Shown here in pieces: positions 23,642 through 32,693 of a stretch of 64,000 nt of DNA. The stretch lies in NCBI RefSeq assembly GCF_025564085.1, contig NZ_JAMGZJ010000071.1, forward strand, positions 1-64,000, written 5' to 3'. Positions within the stretch are counted from its first letter, which is position 1. Each line of letters starts with the position of its first letter. Source of the DNA: Silvania confinis (lineage in GTDB: Bacteria > Pseudomonadota > Gammaproteobacteria > Enterobacterales > Enterobacteriaceae). The notes beneath the pieces are model-generated. The model worked only from the letters and a program-made list of their open reading frames with translations, made no database searches and was not told the DNA's origin. A program made the translations under genes and the position numbers.

Positions 23642-24640
23642 ATGAAAAAGGTCATCAGCGCATTAGGATTACTCATCGCAACAGCAGGTTCCGCTTTTGC
23701 GACCACGTATCCTCTGACGATTGAGAATTGCGGATTTAAAGAAACCTTCACCAAAGCACCTGAACGCGTTGTCGCGCTGGGACAAAACACCGTTGAAATT
23801 CTGCTGCTGCTGGGCCTGCAGGATAAAGTCGCCGCCAGCGCCTTCTGGCCGACCAAAGTGCTGCCGCAGCTGGCCGAAAAAAATGAAAAAGTGAAAACGC
23901 TGACCGTGGAGATCCCGACGTTAGAATCCATTCTGGCGCAAAACCCGGACTTCATACCTGCCCAGCTGCCTTTACTGCTCGGCCCGGAAAGCAAAGTCGC
24001 GAAACGCGAAGATCTGGCGACCCTCGGGATCAACAGCTATTTATCGCCGGGCATGTGCGCGACCAAAAAAGGGATCGGCGATATGTACGGCAGCCGTCAA
24101 AAGCTGTGGGACATGGCGTATCTCTACCAGGAGATCGCGGATTTCGCGACCATCTTTAACGTGCAGCCTGCCGGTGACGCACTCATTTCCGACTTCAAAA
24201 AGCGCGAAGCGGACCTGCGTGCTGAATTCAGTAAAAACAAAAAAGACCTTTCGTATGTGTTCTGGTTCTCCAGCTCGTCGCCGTCATCTGACGCCTACGT
24301 TGGCGGCAAAAACAGCGCCTCCGGCTTTATTGCCAACGTACTCGGTGGCCACAACGCCATCACCTCCGAGACCGAATGGCCGACCGTCGGCTGGGAAAGC
24401 ATCATTGCCGCCAACCCGGACGTGATTGTGGTCTCCAGCCTCGACCGTAACCGCTGGGCGCTGGACAGCGCCGAGGAAAAAATCAAATTCCTGAAGAGCG
24501 ACCCGGCCATCAGCCAGCTGGATGCCGTCAAAAAAGGTCACATTGTGATCATGGATGGTCAGGCGATGAACCCGACCATCCGCACTATCTACGGCGCGGA
24601 ACAGATTGCTGAGCAGCTCAGAAAAATGGGGCTCAATTAA
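23642..24640 (+). CDS. Periplasmic metal-complex (siderophore-type) binding protein
   Basis: A 332-residue cluster A-III (FepB/FhuD/BtuF-like) substrate-binding protein. A cleavable signal peptide covers the first 20 residues (MKKVISALGLLIATAGSAFA) with no lipobox. The mature part starts with PLTIENCGF and shows ERVVALGQNTVEILLLLGL, typical of ferric-siderophore binders, and a second lobe from about residue 195. AAGGAAAG precedes the ATG at 23642; an upstream in-frame start would spoil the signal peptide. Behind it lie the permease and ATPase. The ligand is unknown. Confidence 0.88.
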   Translation: MKKVISALGLLIATAGSAFATTYPLTIENCGFKETFTKAPERVVALGQNTVEILLLLGLQDKVAASAFWPTKVLPQLAEKNEKVKTLTVEIPTLESILAQNPDFIPAQLPLLLGPESKVAKREDLATLGINSYLSPGMCATKKGIGDMYGSRQKLWDMAYLYQEIADFATIFNVQPAGDALISDFKKREADLRAEFSKNKKDLSYVFWFSSSSPSSDAYVGGKNSASGFIANVLGGHNAITSETEWPTVGWESIIAANPDVIVVSSLDRNRWALDSAEEKIKFLKSDPAISQLDAVKKGHIVIMDGQAMNPTIRTIYGAEQIAEQLRKMGLN

Positions 24641-25677
24641 TGACCGCAGTGGTTCAGCCCACCCGGCGGGGGTGGTTTCTGCCTGGCGCCTTCGCGCTGG
24701 CGGTGGTGCTTTTGCTGCTGGTGATTGCCACCGGCGTCAGCGTGGGGGAACTGTCGATCCCCCTGCAAAGCGTGTTCTATGCCTTCAGCAATAAAATCGG
24801 TTTAACCGACGTCCCCCTCAACCGCATCTATGAGAGCGTGATCTGGGACTTTCGCCTGAGCCGGGCGCTGGTCGCCGCCTGCTGCGGCGCGGGGCTGGCC
24901 ATTTGCGGCGCCGTGCTGCAAAGCCTGCTGAAAAACGCCCTCGCCGAACCTTACGTGCTGGGCGTGTCGGCGGGTGCCTCGACCGGTGCCGTCTCCGTGG
25001 TGGTACTGGGCATTGGCAGCGGCACAGTGACGCTGTCTGCAGGGGCCTTTGCCGGGGCCTTTGCCGCGTTTGCCTTTGTCGCCTTCCTGACTAACGGCGC
25101 GCGCGGCGGCAGCGAACGCACCATTCTGGCCGGGGTCGCCGCCTCGCAGCTGTTTAACGCCATTACCGCCTGGACCGTCAGCACCTCCGCCAGCGCGCAG
25201 CAGGCGCGAGACGTGATGTTCTGGCTGCTGGGCAGCTTCAGCGGCGTGCGATGGCCGGAGTTCCAGCTGGTGCTGGTGGTGGTGCTAATCGGTCTGGCCA
25301 TCTGCCTGTATTATTCCCGGGCGCTGGACGCCTTCACCTTTGGCGACGATGCCGCAGCCTCGCTTGGCATTGCGGTGCCGTGGGTGCGCCTGATGCTATT
25401 TGTCACCACCGCCATCATTACCGCAACCATCGTCAGCATGGCGGGCTCAATTGGCTTTGTCGGGTTAGTGGTGCCGCACGTGATGCGCTTCTTCTTTGGC
25501 CCGCTGCACCGCACCTTGCTCATCGCCAGCGCGCTGGCCGGTGCGATCCTGATGGTGCTGGCGGATATCGCCTCTCGCCTGCTGATCGCCCCACAAAGCC
25601 TGCCTGTTGGCGTGGTGACGGCGCTGGTTGGCGTACCGTTCTTCGCCATGATCATCTATCGCTCCAGGACTAAATAA
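24640..25677 (+). CDS. FecCD-family iron-complex ABC permease
   Basis: A 345-residue inner-membrane protein with about ten hydrophobic segments. It carries the FecCD hallmarks SRALVAACCGAGLAICGAVL, EPYVLGVSAGAS and IGFVGLVVPHVMR (the ATPase contact). A single polypeptide is present, so it should act as a homodimer. Start and stop overlap its neighbours by one base each (TAATG), indicating tight coupling. Confidence 0.92.
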   Translation: MTAVVQPTRRGWFLPGAFALAVVLLLLVIATGVSVGELSIPLQSVFYAFSNKIGLTDVPLNRIYESVIWDFRLSRALVAACCGAGLAICGAVLQSLLKNALAEPYVLGVSAGASTGAVSVVVLGIGSGTVTLSAGAFAGAFAAFAFVAFLTNGARGGSERTILAGVAASQLFNAITAWTVSTSASAQQARDVMFWLLGSFSGVRWPEFQLVLVVVLIGLAICLYYSRALDAFTFGDDAAASLGIAVPWVRLMLFVTTAIITATIVSMAGSIGFVGLVVPHVMRFFFGPLHRTLLIASALAGAILMVLADIASRLLIAPQSLPVGVVTALVGVPFFAMIIYRSRTK

Positions 25678-26438
25678 TGAGTATCAGCGCTGAAAACATC
25701 ACCTGGAAAGTGGGCAAAAAGGTGATCGTTAATAATGTCTCCCTTGCGGTATCGCAGGGGCAGACGGTGGGTCTGCTGGGGCCGAACGGCTGCGGAAAAT
25801 CCTCTCTGCTGCGGATCCTGGCAGGCCTGCGTCGCCCGCATACCGGCACCGTCGCACTGGACGGCACAAGCATCGCCGGGATGGCTAAAAAGCAGTTCGC
25901 CCGTCGGGTGGCCTTTGTTGAACAACACGGTATGACCGATGCCAACATGCGCGTGCGCGACGTGGTGAAGCTGGGGCGTATCCCGCACCACTCGCCGTTT
26001 TCCAGCTGGACCCCGCAGGATGATGAGACGGTCACCTCGGCGCTGAAAACCGTCGATATGCTGGATCACAGCGATCAGGGCTGGCAGAGCTTGTCCGGCG
26101 GCGAGCGCCAGCGGGTACACATCGCCCGGGCGCTGGCGCAAATGCCTACCGAGATCCTGCTGGATGAACCGACTAACCACCTGGATATTCACCATCAAAT
26201 CCAGCTGATGCAGTTAATCAGCCAGCTGCCGGTGACAAGCCTGGTCGCCATTCACGACCTGAACCACGCCTCGATGTTCTGCGATGCGCTGATCGTGATG
26301 CAGCAGGGCCAGATTGTCGCCACCGGCACCCCGCAGGACATTCTGACAGAAGCGTTGCTGTGGGATGTGTTCCGGGTAAAAACCAAAATTGAGCGCTCGC
26401 CTTTCCATGGCAAAAAGCACATTCATTACCTCGTCTGA
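25677..26438 (+). CDS. Iron-complex ABC transporter ATPase
   Basis: A 253-residue FecE/FepC-type ATPase. Walker A GPNGCGKSS is at 35-43, the signature LSGGERQRV near 138, Walker B ILLDEPTNHLD near 160 and the switch His in AIHDLNHAS. It energises the FecCD permease encoded directly upstream with a one-base overlap. The operon continues with the transporter gene at 26452. Confidence 0.93.
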   Translation: MSISAENITWKVGKKVIVNNVSLAVSQGQTVGLLGPNGCGKSSLLRILAGLRRPHTGTVALDGTSIAGMAKKQFARRVAFVEQHGMTDANMRVRDVVKLGRIPHHSPFSSWTPQDDETVTSALKTVDMLDHSDQGWQSLSGGERQRVHIARALAQMPTEILLDEPTNHLDIHHQIQLMQLISQLPVTSLVAIHDLNHASMFCDALIVMQQGQIVATGTPQDILTEALLWDVFRVKTKIERSPFHGKKHIHYLV

Positions 26439-26451
26439 GGCGAGGTAAGTT

Positions 26452-27684
26452 GTGATCGCACTCCGCCCTGCAACCCAGCTCTGGCCGCCCGTATTACTGG
26501 GCAGCCAGTTTGTGTTCAACATCGGTTTTTATGCCGTTGTCCCCTTTCTGGCGATATTTTTACGCGACGATATGCTGCTCTCCGGCGGGCTTATCGGGCT
26601 GGTTCTCGGGCTGCGTACCTTCTCCCAGCAGGGGATGTTTATTGTCGGTGGCGCCCTCTCCGACCGTTACGGTGCCAGAACGATCATCCTGTGCGGCTGC
26701 ATCGTACGCGTGGTGGGCTATCTGCTGCTGGCCTACGGACATTCACTGCCGCTGATTATTGCCGGGGCCTGCCTCACCGGGATTGGCGGGGCGCTTTTTT
26801 CCCCTTCCATCGAAGCCTTACTGGCGAAAGCCGGCACTCGCAGCGAAGCGCAGGGCAAACGCAGTCGTGCGGAGTGGTTCGCCCTGTTTGCTGTCTGCGG
26901 TGAGCTGGGAGCGGTACTTGGCCCGGTGGCGGGCGCGCTGTTGACAGGGTTGGGTTTTCGCCAGGTAGCGCTGGCGGGTGCGGCGGTGTTTGTAGTGGCC
27001 TTAATTGTGCTGTTCTTTTGCCTGCCCCCCGCCGCTAGCAAAAATCAGCCGCTGCAAATTACCCCGTGGTGGACCACCTTTCGTCAGCCGCGCTTTGTGG
27101 CGTTTATCATCGCCTGGAGCAGCTGGTTATTAAGCTATAACCAGCTCTATCTGGCGCTGCCGGTAGAGATCCAGCGGGCCGGCGGCAGCGAAAAAGATCT
27201 CGGTCCGCTGTTTATGCTGGCCTCGGTGCTGGTGATTCTCTTCCAGCTGCCGCTGGCCCGCGTTGCCCGCCGGGTGGGGGTGGTGCGGATCCTGCCTGTG
27301 GGGTTCATGCTGATCTCAGCGGCGTTTCTGAGCGTGGCGCTGTTCGCCGCCTCAGAGCCGGCACAGGGCTGGCTGCGTCTGCTGCCTGCCGCCTGTTTCG
27401 TCACCCTGCTGACCTGCGGGCAGATGCTGCTGGTGCCGTCCGCGAAAGACGTGGTGCCATGGTTTGCCAGCGAATCAACGCTGGGGGCGCATTATGGTGC
27501 GCTCGCCACCGCAGGCGGCTGCGCGGTGCTGGCGGGGAATTTACTGCTCGGCGACCTGCTCGACAAGGCGCTGACGCCCTCTGCCGAAGCGGCCTTCCCG
27601 TGGCTGCTGCTGGCGGTGTTCCCGCTGTGCAGCGCTATCGCCATGATCTTTATCTGCCGACCGATGCGTAGACCGCAGGCCTGA
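26452..27684 (+). CDS. Major facilitator superfamily transporter
   Basis: A 410-residue protein with about 12 membrane helices. It has the DHA1-type loop motif GGALSDRYGARTI between helices 2 and 3 (about residues 65-78). It uses a GTG start preceded by GAGG, 13 bases after the ATPase stop, so it is very likely in the iron-complex operon. Export of a metallophore, or handling of an intracellular ligand, is a reasonable inference; substrate is unknown. It converges on ygbA with only two bases between. Confidence 0.85.
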   Translation: MIALRPATQLWPPVLLGSQFVFNIGFYAVVPFLAIFLRDDMLLSGGLIGLVLGLRTFSQQGMFIVGGALSDRYGARTIILCGCIVRVVGYLLLAYGHSLPLIIAGACLTGIGGALFSPSIEALLAKAGTRSEAQGKRSRAEWFALFAVCGELGAVLGPVAGALLTGLGFRQVALAGAAVFVVALIVLFFCLPPAASKNQPLQITPWWTTFRQPRFVAFIIAWSSWLLSYNQLYLALPVEIQRAGGSEKDLGPLFMLASVLVILFQLPLARVARRVGVVRILPVGFMLISAAFLSVALFAASEPAQGWLRLLPAACFVTLLTCGQMLLVPSAKDVVPWFASESTLGAHYGALATAGGCAVLAGNLLLGDLLDKALTPSAEAAFPWLLLAVFPLCSAIAMIFICRPMRRPQA

Positions 27685-27686
27685 CA

Positions 27687-28031
27687 TTACTTTTTAGGGC
27701 GATATTTTTCCGGTAGTTCGGGCACCGGGCGGCGATCGTCAATCAGATGGCGGATCGTTAAAATCGGGTGTCGCCAGAGCATACGCGGCCCTGCCCAGCG
27801 CATCACCTGCTTCATCTCTTCACGTTTGGCAGGCTGATAACAGTGGACCGGACACTGCTTGCAGGCCGGTTTTTCTTCGCCAAACACGCATTTATCCAGT
27901 CGTTTGTCGGCGTAATCGTTCAGCGCCGGATAGTGCCCGGCCTCTTTCGAGGCCTGCGGGCACTGCTGTTCATACAGCGCGATCATCTTGCGGATGGTCT
28001 CTTTTTCACGCGTGATTCGTTTTCCAGACAT
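27687..28031 (-). CDS. ygbA: YgbA, nitric-oxide-responsive small protein
   Basis: A 114-residue protein of the family named for a nitrous-oxide-stimulated promoter. Four cysteines, including CVFGEEKPACKQCPVHCY, look like a metal or Fe-S site. In E. coli and Salmonella the gene is controlled by NsrR and helps growth under NO stress. Position next to mutS is as in E. coli. A possible NsrR site lies 19 bases upstream of the start (28050-28072). Confidence 0.93.
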   Translation of the reverse strand: MSGKRITREKETIRKMIALYEQQCPQASKEAGHYPALNDYADKRLDKCVFGEEKPACKQCPVHCYQPAKREEMKQVMRWAGPRMLWRHPILTIRHLIDDRRPVPELPEKYRPKK

Positions 28032-28049
28032 AGCAGCGTTCCGACCGAT

Positions 28050-28072
28050 AAGTTGTATTTATGATACCCCTT
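28050..28072 (-). promoter_or_regulatory. Possible NsrR site upstream of ygbA
   Basis: On the minus strand AAGGGGTATCA-T-AAATACAACTT resembles the NsrR consensus AAGATGCATTT-N-AAATGCATCTT. The right arm matches 9 of 11 positions and the left arm 6 of 11. It sits 19 bases before the ATG, where a repressor could act. Support comes from motif plus known regulation of ygbA. Confidence 0.5.
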
Positions 28073-28159
28073 TCAGGTTGCGTTTTCAGCCCGATTTCAT
28101 CTTTTGCATGTCGTTTTCTGAAGGCGCTCCGCAGTTATAAATTTGTCCTCGCTGCTTTT

Positions 28160-28179
28160 TACTGGCATTTTATACAGGT
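28160..28179 (+). promoter_or_regulatory. LexA (SOS) box upstream of the SymE-like gene
   Basis: TACTGGCATTTTATACAGGT fits the LexA consensus TACTGTATATATATACAGTA well: CTGG-N8-ACAG with A/T-rich centre, one mismatch in the CTGT half. It lies 40 bases before the start codon of the SymE-like gene. E. coli symE is also under LexA control, which supports the assignment. Confidence 0.75.
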
Positions 28180-28219
28180 GTTTATGTCATCCGGTGTAAC
28201 CGAAGAAAAAGGAGTTTCT

Positions 28220-28450
28220 ATGTCAGAGATGTGTATTGCCCTGCCGAGCCGCCGTTTAACGGTTGGCTATTTCAGAAAGCGTCATGAAGATCGCAAAACC
28301 AAGATCCCGCGACGCTACAGCGTGCATGCGTCGCTGAGCCTGAAAGGCGACTGGCTGGAAGAGGCCGGGTTTAAAACCCACGCTCAGGTGCGGGTGCTGG
28401 TCGAGCAAGGCAAATTAGTGATTGAACTGGTTGCGGAAGAGGCCTCGTAA
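28220..28450 (+). CDS. SymE-like SOS-associated toxin-family protein
   Basis: A 76-residue protein. The part RRLTVGYFRKR...LSLKGDWLEEAGFKTHAQVRVLVEQGKLVI carries the SymE family pattern, an AbrB-like fold: LTVxY, then LKGxWLxEAGF and a VxVxxGxLVI strand. E. coli SymE is about 113 residues, so this is a short version ending soon after that core. The ATG at 28220 has an ideal AAGGAG; an ATG 12 codons upstream lacks one. A LexA box lies upstream. Whether an antisense RNA like SymR exists cannot be told. Confidence 0.75.
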   Translation: MSEMCIALPSRRLTVGYFRKRHEDRKTKIPRRYSVHASLSLKGDWLEEAGFKTHAQVRVLVEQGKLVIELVAEEAS

Positions 28451-28563
28451 AGTCGCGACATTTTGCTGCGCGGTGCCATTTTTTCATGCGACAATAGCGC
28501 CAACTTATGGCCCTAATGTCGCCTGAACCGCACTAATTTCAAAGAAATGGACATCATCACTCC

Positions 28564-31125
28564 ATGACCACTACAGACAATCTCGACGCCCACACCCCAA
28601 TGATGCAGCAGTACCTGAAGCTCAAAGCACAGCATCCGGAAATTCTGCTGTTTTATCGCATGGGTGACTTTTACGAGCTGTTTTATGACGATGCGAAACG
28701 CGCCTCGCAGCTGCTCGACATCTCGTTGACCAAACGCGGTGCGTCCGCCGGGGAACCGATCCCGATGGCGGGCATTCCGCATCACGCGGTAGAAAACTAC
28801 CTCGCGAAGCTGGTTAACCAGGGCGAATCGGTCGCGATTTGCGAACAGGTTGGCGACCCAGCAACGTCAAAAGGCCCGGTCGATCGCAAAGTTGTCCGCA
28901 TCGTGACGCCAGGCACCATCAGCGATGAAGCCCTGCTGCAGGAGCGTCAGGACAACCTGCTGGCGGCCATCTGGCAGGACAGCAAAGGTTTCGGCTATGC
29001 CACGCTGGATATCAGCTCCGGGCGTTTTCGCCTGAGCGAACCGGCCGACCTCGAGACCATGGCGGCCGAGCTGCAGCGCACCAATCCGGCAGAGCTGCTG
29101 TATGCCGAAGATTTTGCCCAGATGTCGCTGCTGGAAGGCCGTCGCGGCCTGCGCCGTCGTCCGCTGTGGGAATTTGAAATCGACACCGCGCGCCAGCAGC
29201 TCAACATGCAGTTTGGCACCCGCGATCTGGTCGGCTTTGGCGTCGAAAACGCCCCGCGCGGCCTGTGCGCCGCAGGCTGTTTGTTGCAGTACGTCAAAGA
29301 CACCCAGCGCACCTCCCTGCCGCATATTCGCGCCATCACCCTCGATCGTCAGCAGGACAGCATCATTATGGATGCCGCCACGCGCCGCAATCTGGAGATC
29401 ACCCAGAACCTGGCGGGCGGTGTGGAAAACACCCTGGCATCGGTGCTCGACAGCACCGTGACGCCGATGGGCAGCCGCATGCTCAAACGCTGGCTGCACA
29501 TGCCGGTGCGTGATACCGACACGCTCACTGGCCGCCAGCAAACCATCGGCGCGCTGCAGGACCGATACAGCGATTTGCAGCCGGTACTGCGTCAGGTGGG
29601 CGACCTGGAGCGTATTCTGGCCCGACTGGCACTGCGCACGGCTCGTCCACGTGACTTAGCCCGCATGCGCCATGCGTTCCAGCAACTGCCGGAACTGCGC
29701 AGCCAGCTGGCAGAAATTGACAGCGCACCGGTGCAGAAGCTGCGTGAAACCATGGGTGAATTCAGCGAGCTGCGCGAACTGCTCGAGCAGGCGATCATCG
29801 ACGCGCCGCCGGTACTGGTGCGCGACGGCGGCGTCATCGCCCCGGGTTACAACGACGAGCTGGACGAATGGCGCGCGCTGGCCGATGGCGCGACGGATTA
29901 TCTGGATAAGCTGGAGATCCGCGAGCGCGAACGCCTCGGGCTGGATACGCTGAAAGTGGGCTATAACGCCGTGCATGGCTACTTCATTCAGATCAGCCGT
30001 GGGCAGAGTCACCTGGCACCTATTCACTATGTGCGCCGCCAGACGCTGAAAAACGCCGAGCGCTACATCATTCCTGAGCTGAAAGAGTACGAGGACAAAG
30101 TACTCACCTCGAAGGGCAAAGCGCTGGCGCTGGAAAAACAGCTGTACGACGCCCTGTTCGACAGCCTGATGCCGCATCTGGCGGATCTGCAGCAGAGCGC
30201 AGCCGCGCTGGCAGAGCTGGACGTACTGGTGAACCTGGCAGAACGTGCCGAAACCCTGAACTACAGCTGCCCAACCTTTAGCGATAAGCCCGGCGTGCGC
30301 ATAACCGAAGGCCGCCACCCGGTGGTCGAGCAGGTGTTGAACGAACCCTTTATCGCCAACCCGCTGAACCTGTCCCCGCAGCGTCGGATGCTGATCATTA
30401 CCGGTCCAAACATGGGCGGTAAAAGTACCTACATGCGCCAGACGGCGCTGATCGCGCTGCTGGCCTATATCGGCAGCTACGTCCCGGCGCAAAAAGTGGA
30501 GATCGGCCCCATCGATCGCATTTTCACCCGCGTGGGCGCAGCGGACGATCTGGCGAGCGGGCGTTCAACCTTTATGGTGGAGATGACCGAAACTGCCAAT
30601 ATTCTGCATAACGCCACCGAAAACAGCCTGGTGCTGATGGACGAAATCGGTCGCGGCACCTCGACCTACGACGGCCTGTCGCTGGCGTGGGCCTGTGCCG
30701 AAAGCCTGGCGAATAAAATCAAAGCCATGACCCTGTTTGCCACCCACTACTTCGAGCTGACGCAGTTGCCGGAGAAAATGGAAGGCGTGGCAAACGTGCA
30801 TCTGGATGCGCTCGAGCATGGGGACACCATCGCCTTTATGCACACCGTGCAGGACGGCGCCGCCAGCAAAAGCTACGGGTTGGCCGTTGCCGCACTGGCG
30901 GGTGTACCGAAAGAGGTGATTAAGCGCGCGCGCCAGAAGCTGCGCGAGCTGGAAAGCCTGTCGCCAAACGCGGCGGCAACCCAGGTTGATGGCACCCAGA
31001 TGTCGCTGCTGTCGCCAGCTGAAGAGACCTCACCGGCACTGGAAGCGCTGGAAAACCTTGACCCGGACTCCCTGAGCCCGCGCCAGGCGCTGGAGTGGAT
31101 CTACCGGTTAAAAAGCCTGGCATAA
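28564..31125 (+). CDS. mutS: DNA mismatch repair protein MutS
   Basis: An 853-residue mismatch-recognition ATPase, exactly E. coli length. The mismatch-wedge motif [11 protein letters not shown] (Phe36-x-Glu38) is at the N-terminus. Walker [12 protein letters not shown] is at about 614, Walker [17 protein letters not shown] near 690, followed by ATHYFEL. The C-terminal tail ends with the tetramerisation region. The start [17 protein letters not shown] is the ATG at 28564. Confidence 0.98.
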   Translation: MTTTDNLDAHTPMMQQYLKLKAQHPEILLFYRMGDFYELFYDDAKRASQLLDISLTKRGASAGEPIPMAGIPHHAVENYLAKLVNQGESVAICEQVGDPATSKGPVDRKVVRIVTPGTISDEALLQERQDNLLAAIWQDSKGFGYATLDISSGRFRLSEPADLETMAAELQRTNPAELLYAEDFAQMSLLEGRRGLRRRPLWEFEIDTARQQLNMQFGTRDLVGFGVENAPRGLCAAGCLLQYVKDTQRTSLPHIRAITLDRQQDSIIMDAATRRNLEITQNLAGGVENTLASVLDSTVTPMGSRMLKRWLHMPVRDTDTLTGRQQTIGALQDRYSDLQPVLRQVGDLERILARLALRTARPRDLARMRHAFQQLPELRSQLAEIDSAPVQKLRETMGEFSELRELLEQAIIDAPPVLVRDGGVIAPGYNDELDEWRALADGATDYLDKLEIRERERLGLDTLKVGYNAVHGYFIQISRGQSHLAPIHYVRRQTLKNAERYIIPELKEYEDKVLTSKGKALALEKQLYDALFDSLMPHLADLQQSAAALAELDVLVNLAERAETLNYSCPTFSDKPGVRITEGRHPVVEQVLNEPFIANPLNLSPQRRMLIITGPNMGGKSTYMRQTALIALLAYIGSYVPAQKVEIGPIDRIFTRVGAADDLASGRSTFMVEMTETANILHNATENSLVLMDEIGRGTSTYDGLSLAWACAESLANKIKAMTLFATHYFELTQLPEKMEGVANVHLDALEHGDTIAFMHTVQDGAASKSYGLAVAALAGVPKEVIKRARQKLRELESLSPNAAATQVDGTQMSLLSPAEETSPALEALENLDPDSLSPRQALEWIYRLKSLA

Positions 31126-31148
31126 GTCCTAATGATTACGGAGAAAGT

Positions 31149-31529
31149 ATGAACGCCTATACAGCAGAAATTATTGATGCCCACATCGCGCTGGAACAGT
31201 GGTTAGGCCAGGGTGAAGGCGATCTTACGGCGCTACTCGCGCGTTTTCGCCCGGACTTTATGATGATTGCCCCGACAGGCGCGCATTTTGATCACGCAGG
31301 GCTGGCGCAATTTCTGCAGAACCAGCGTGGTAGCCGACCGGGGTTGAAGATTATGCTCGATGAGTTAACGCTGTTGCAAAGCTGGGAGAACGGCGCACTA
31401 CTTCACTATCGTGAGACGCAAACCCGTCCTGAACAGCCGGTGAACGTGCGCTGGTCGACAGCCGTTCTGACGCAAGAGGGCGATAACATCACCTGGCGTC
31501 TGCTGCACGAAACATCCGCCCAGCCGTGA
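31149..31529 (+). CDS. NTF2-like (SnoaL/DUF4440-type) small protein
   Basis: A 126-residue protein with the alpha-beta layout of the NTF2-like superfamily: an N-terminal helix (YTAEIIDAHIALEQWLGQGE), PDFMMIAPTGAHFDHAGLAQFL, and C-terminal strands ending VRWSTAVLTQEGDNITWRLLHE. No catalytic residues can be assigned. GGAGAA precedes the ATG at 31149. It lies 23 bases after mutS, in the region between mutS and rpoS that is known to vary greatly among enterics. Function unknown. Confidence 0.75.
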   Translation: MNAYTAEIIDAHIALEQWLGQGEGDLTALLARFRPDFMMIAPTGAHFDHAGLAQFLQNQRGSRPGLKIMLDELTLLQSWENGALLHYRETQTRPEQPVNVRWSTAVLTQEGDNITWRLLHETSAQP

Positions 31530-31535
31530 TCCAAA

Positions 31536-31568
31536 AGAAAAAGGCCCGTCTCTCGACGGGCCTTTTTT
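31536..31568. terminator. Bidirectional terminator between the NTF2-like gene and rpoS
   Basis: A perfect 8-bp stem GGCCCGTC/GACGGGCC (31543-31562, loop TCTC) has A-rich sequence on the left and six T on the right. It can end the plus-strand gene and the convergent rpoS transcript alike. Confidence 0.93.
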
Positions 31569-31581
31569 GATGAAGAGTGGC

Positions 31582-32574
31582 TTACTCGCGGAACAGCGCT
31601 TCGATGTTCAGCCCTTGCCCCTGCAGGATTTCACGCAGGCGACGCAGACCTTCTACCTGAATCTGACGAACACGTTCACGGGTCAGGCCGATTTCACGAC
31701 CGACGTCTTCCAGTGTCGCAGCTTCATACCCCAGCAGACCGAAACGACGCGCCAGCACTTCACGCTGTTTGGCGTTCAGTTCGAACAGCCATTTGACGAT
31801 GCTCTGTTTCATATCATCGTCTTGCGTGGTGTCTTCCGGACCGTTGTCTTTTTCATCGGCCAGGATATCCAGCAGCGCTTTCTCGGAATCGCCACCCAGC
31901 GGGGTGTCGACGGAGGTAATACGCTCGTTGAGACGCAGCATACGGCTGACATCATCGACGGGTTTATCCAGTTGCTCGGCAATCTCTTCCGCACTTGGCT
32001 CATGGTCCAGTTTATGGGACAACTCGCGTGCGGTACGCAGATAGACGTTCAGCTCTTTCACAATGTGAATCGGCAGACGGATCGTACGGGTTTGATTCAT
32101 GATCGCCCGTTCAATAGTCTGTCGGATCCACCACGTTGCGTAAGTCGAGAAACGGAACCCACGTTCAGGGTCAAATTTCTCCACGGCGCGGATCAGCCCC
32201 AGGTTACCTTCTTCAATCAGATCCAGCAGAGCCAGACCACGATTGCTGTAACGACGGGCAATCTTCACCACCAGACGCAAGTTACTTTCGATCATGCGAC
32301 GGCGTGAGGCAACATCTCCACGCAGCGCACGGCGCGCGAAATACACTTCTTCTTCTGCTGTTAACAGTGGGGAGTATCCGATCTCCCCAAGGTAAAGCTG
32401 AGTTGCGTCGAGCACGCGCTGAGTGGCACCCTGCGATAACAGCTCTTCTTCAGCTAAATCGTTATCACTGGGTTCCTCTTCTACTAAGGCTTTTTCGTCA
32501 AAAGCCTCTGTTCCGTTCTCGTCAAACTCCGCATCTTCATTTAAATCATGAACTTTCAGCGTATTCTGAGTCAT
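31582..32574 (-). CDS. rpoS: RNA polymerase sigma factor RpoS
   Basis: A 330-residue sigma-70 family factor for stationary phase and general stress, E. coli length. Region 1.2/2 contains [64 protein letters not shown] in order (residues about 80-170). Region 3 and the region 4 helix-turn-helix ([20 protein letters not shown]) follow. The start [10 protein letters not shown] at 32574 has GTAGGAG upstream. The open frame reaches further but falls in the regulated leader. Confidence 0.98.
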   Translation of the reverse strand: MTQNTLKVHDLNEDAEFDENGTEAFDEKALVEEEPSDNDLAEEELLSQGATQRVLDATQLYLGEIGYSPLLTAEEEVYFARRALRGDVASRRRMIESNLRLVVKIARRYSNRGLALLDLIEEGNLGLIRAVEKFDPERGFRFSTYATWWIRQTIERAIMNQTRTIRLPIHIVKELNVYLRTARELSHKLDHEPSAEEIAEQLDKPVDDVSRMLRLNERITSVDTPLGGDSEKALLDILADEKDNGPEDTTQDDDMKQSIVKWLFELNAKQREVLARRFGLLGYEAATLEDVGREIGLTRERVRQIQVEGLRRLREILQGQGLNIEALFRE

Positions 32575-32578
32575 AAAG

Positions 32579-32693
32579 GTGGCTCCTACCCGTGATCCCT
32601 GGGCGTAACACACCAAATGGTATGTCCCGCCAATTTATCGCTGCGGTAAATACTGCAGCGGGTTTACGGATTTCCCCTTGTAACGAATTTCAA
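32579..32693 (-). promoter_or_regulatory. rpoS mRNA leader with sRNA-pairing segment
   Basis: Upstream of rpoS, within the nlpD end and the gap, the sequence on the minus strand is very like the E. coli rpoS leader. The segment at 32667-32693 (starting TTGAAATTCGTTACAAGGGG) corresponds to the DsrA/RprA pairing region. It can fold onto the start region bearing GTAGGAGCCACC just before the ATG. The middle of the leader is less conserved. Confidence 0.75.
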
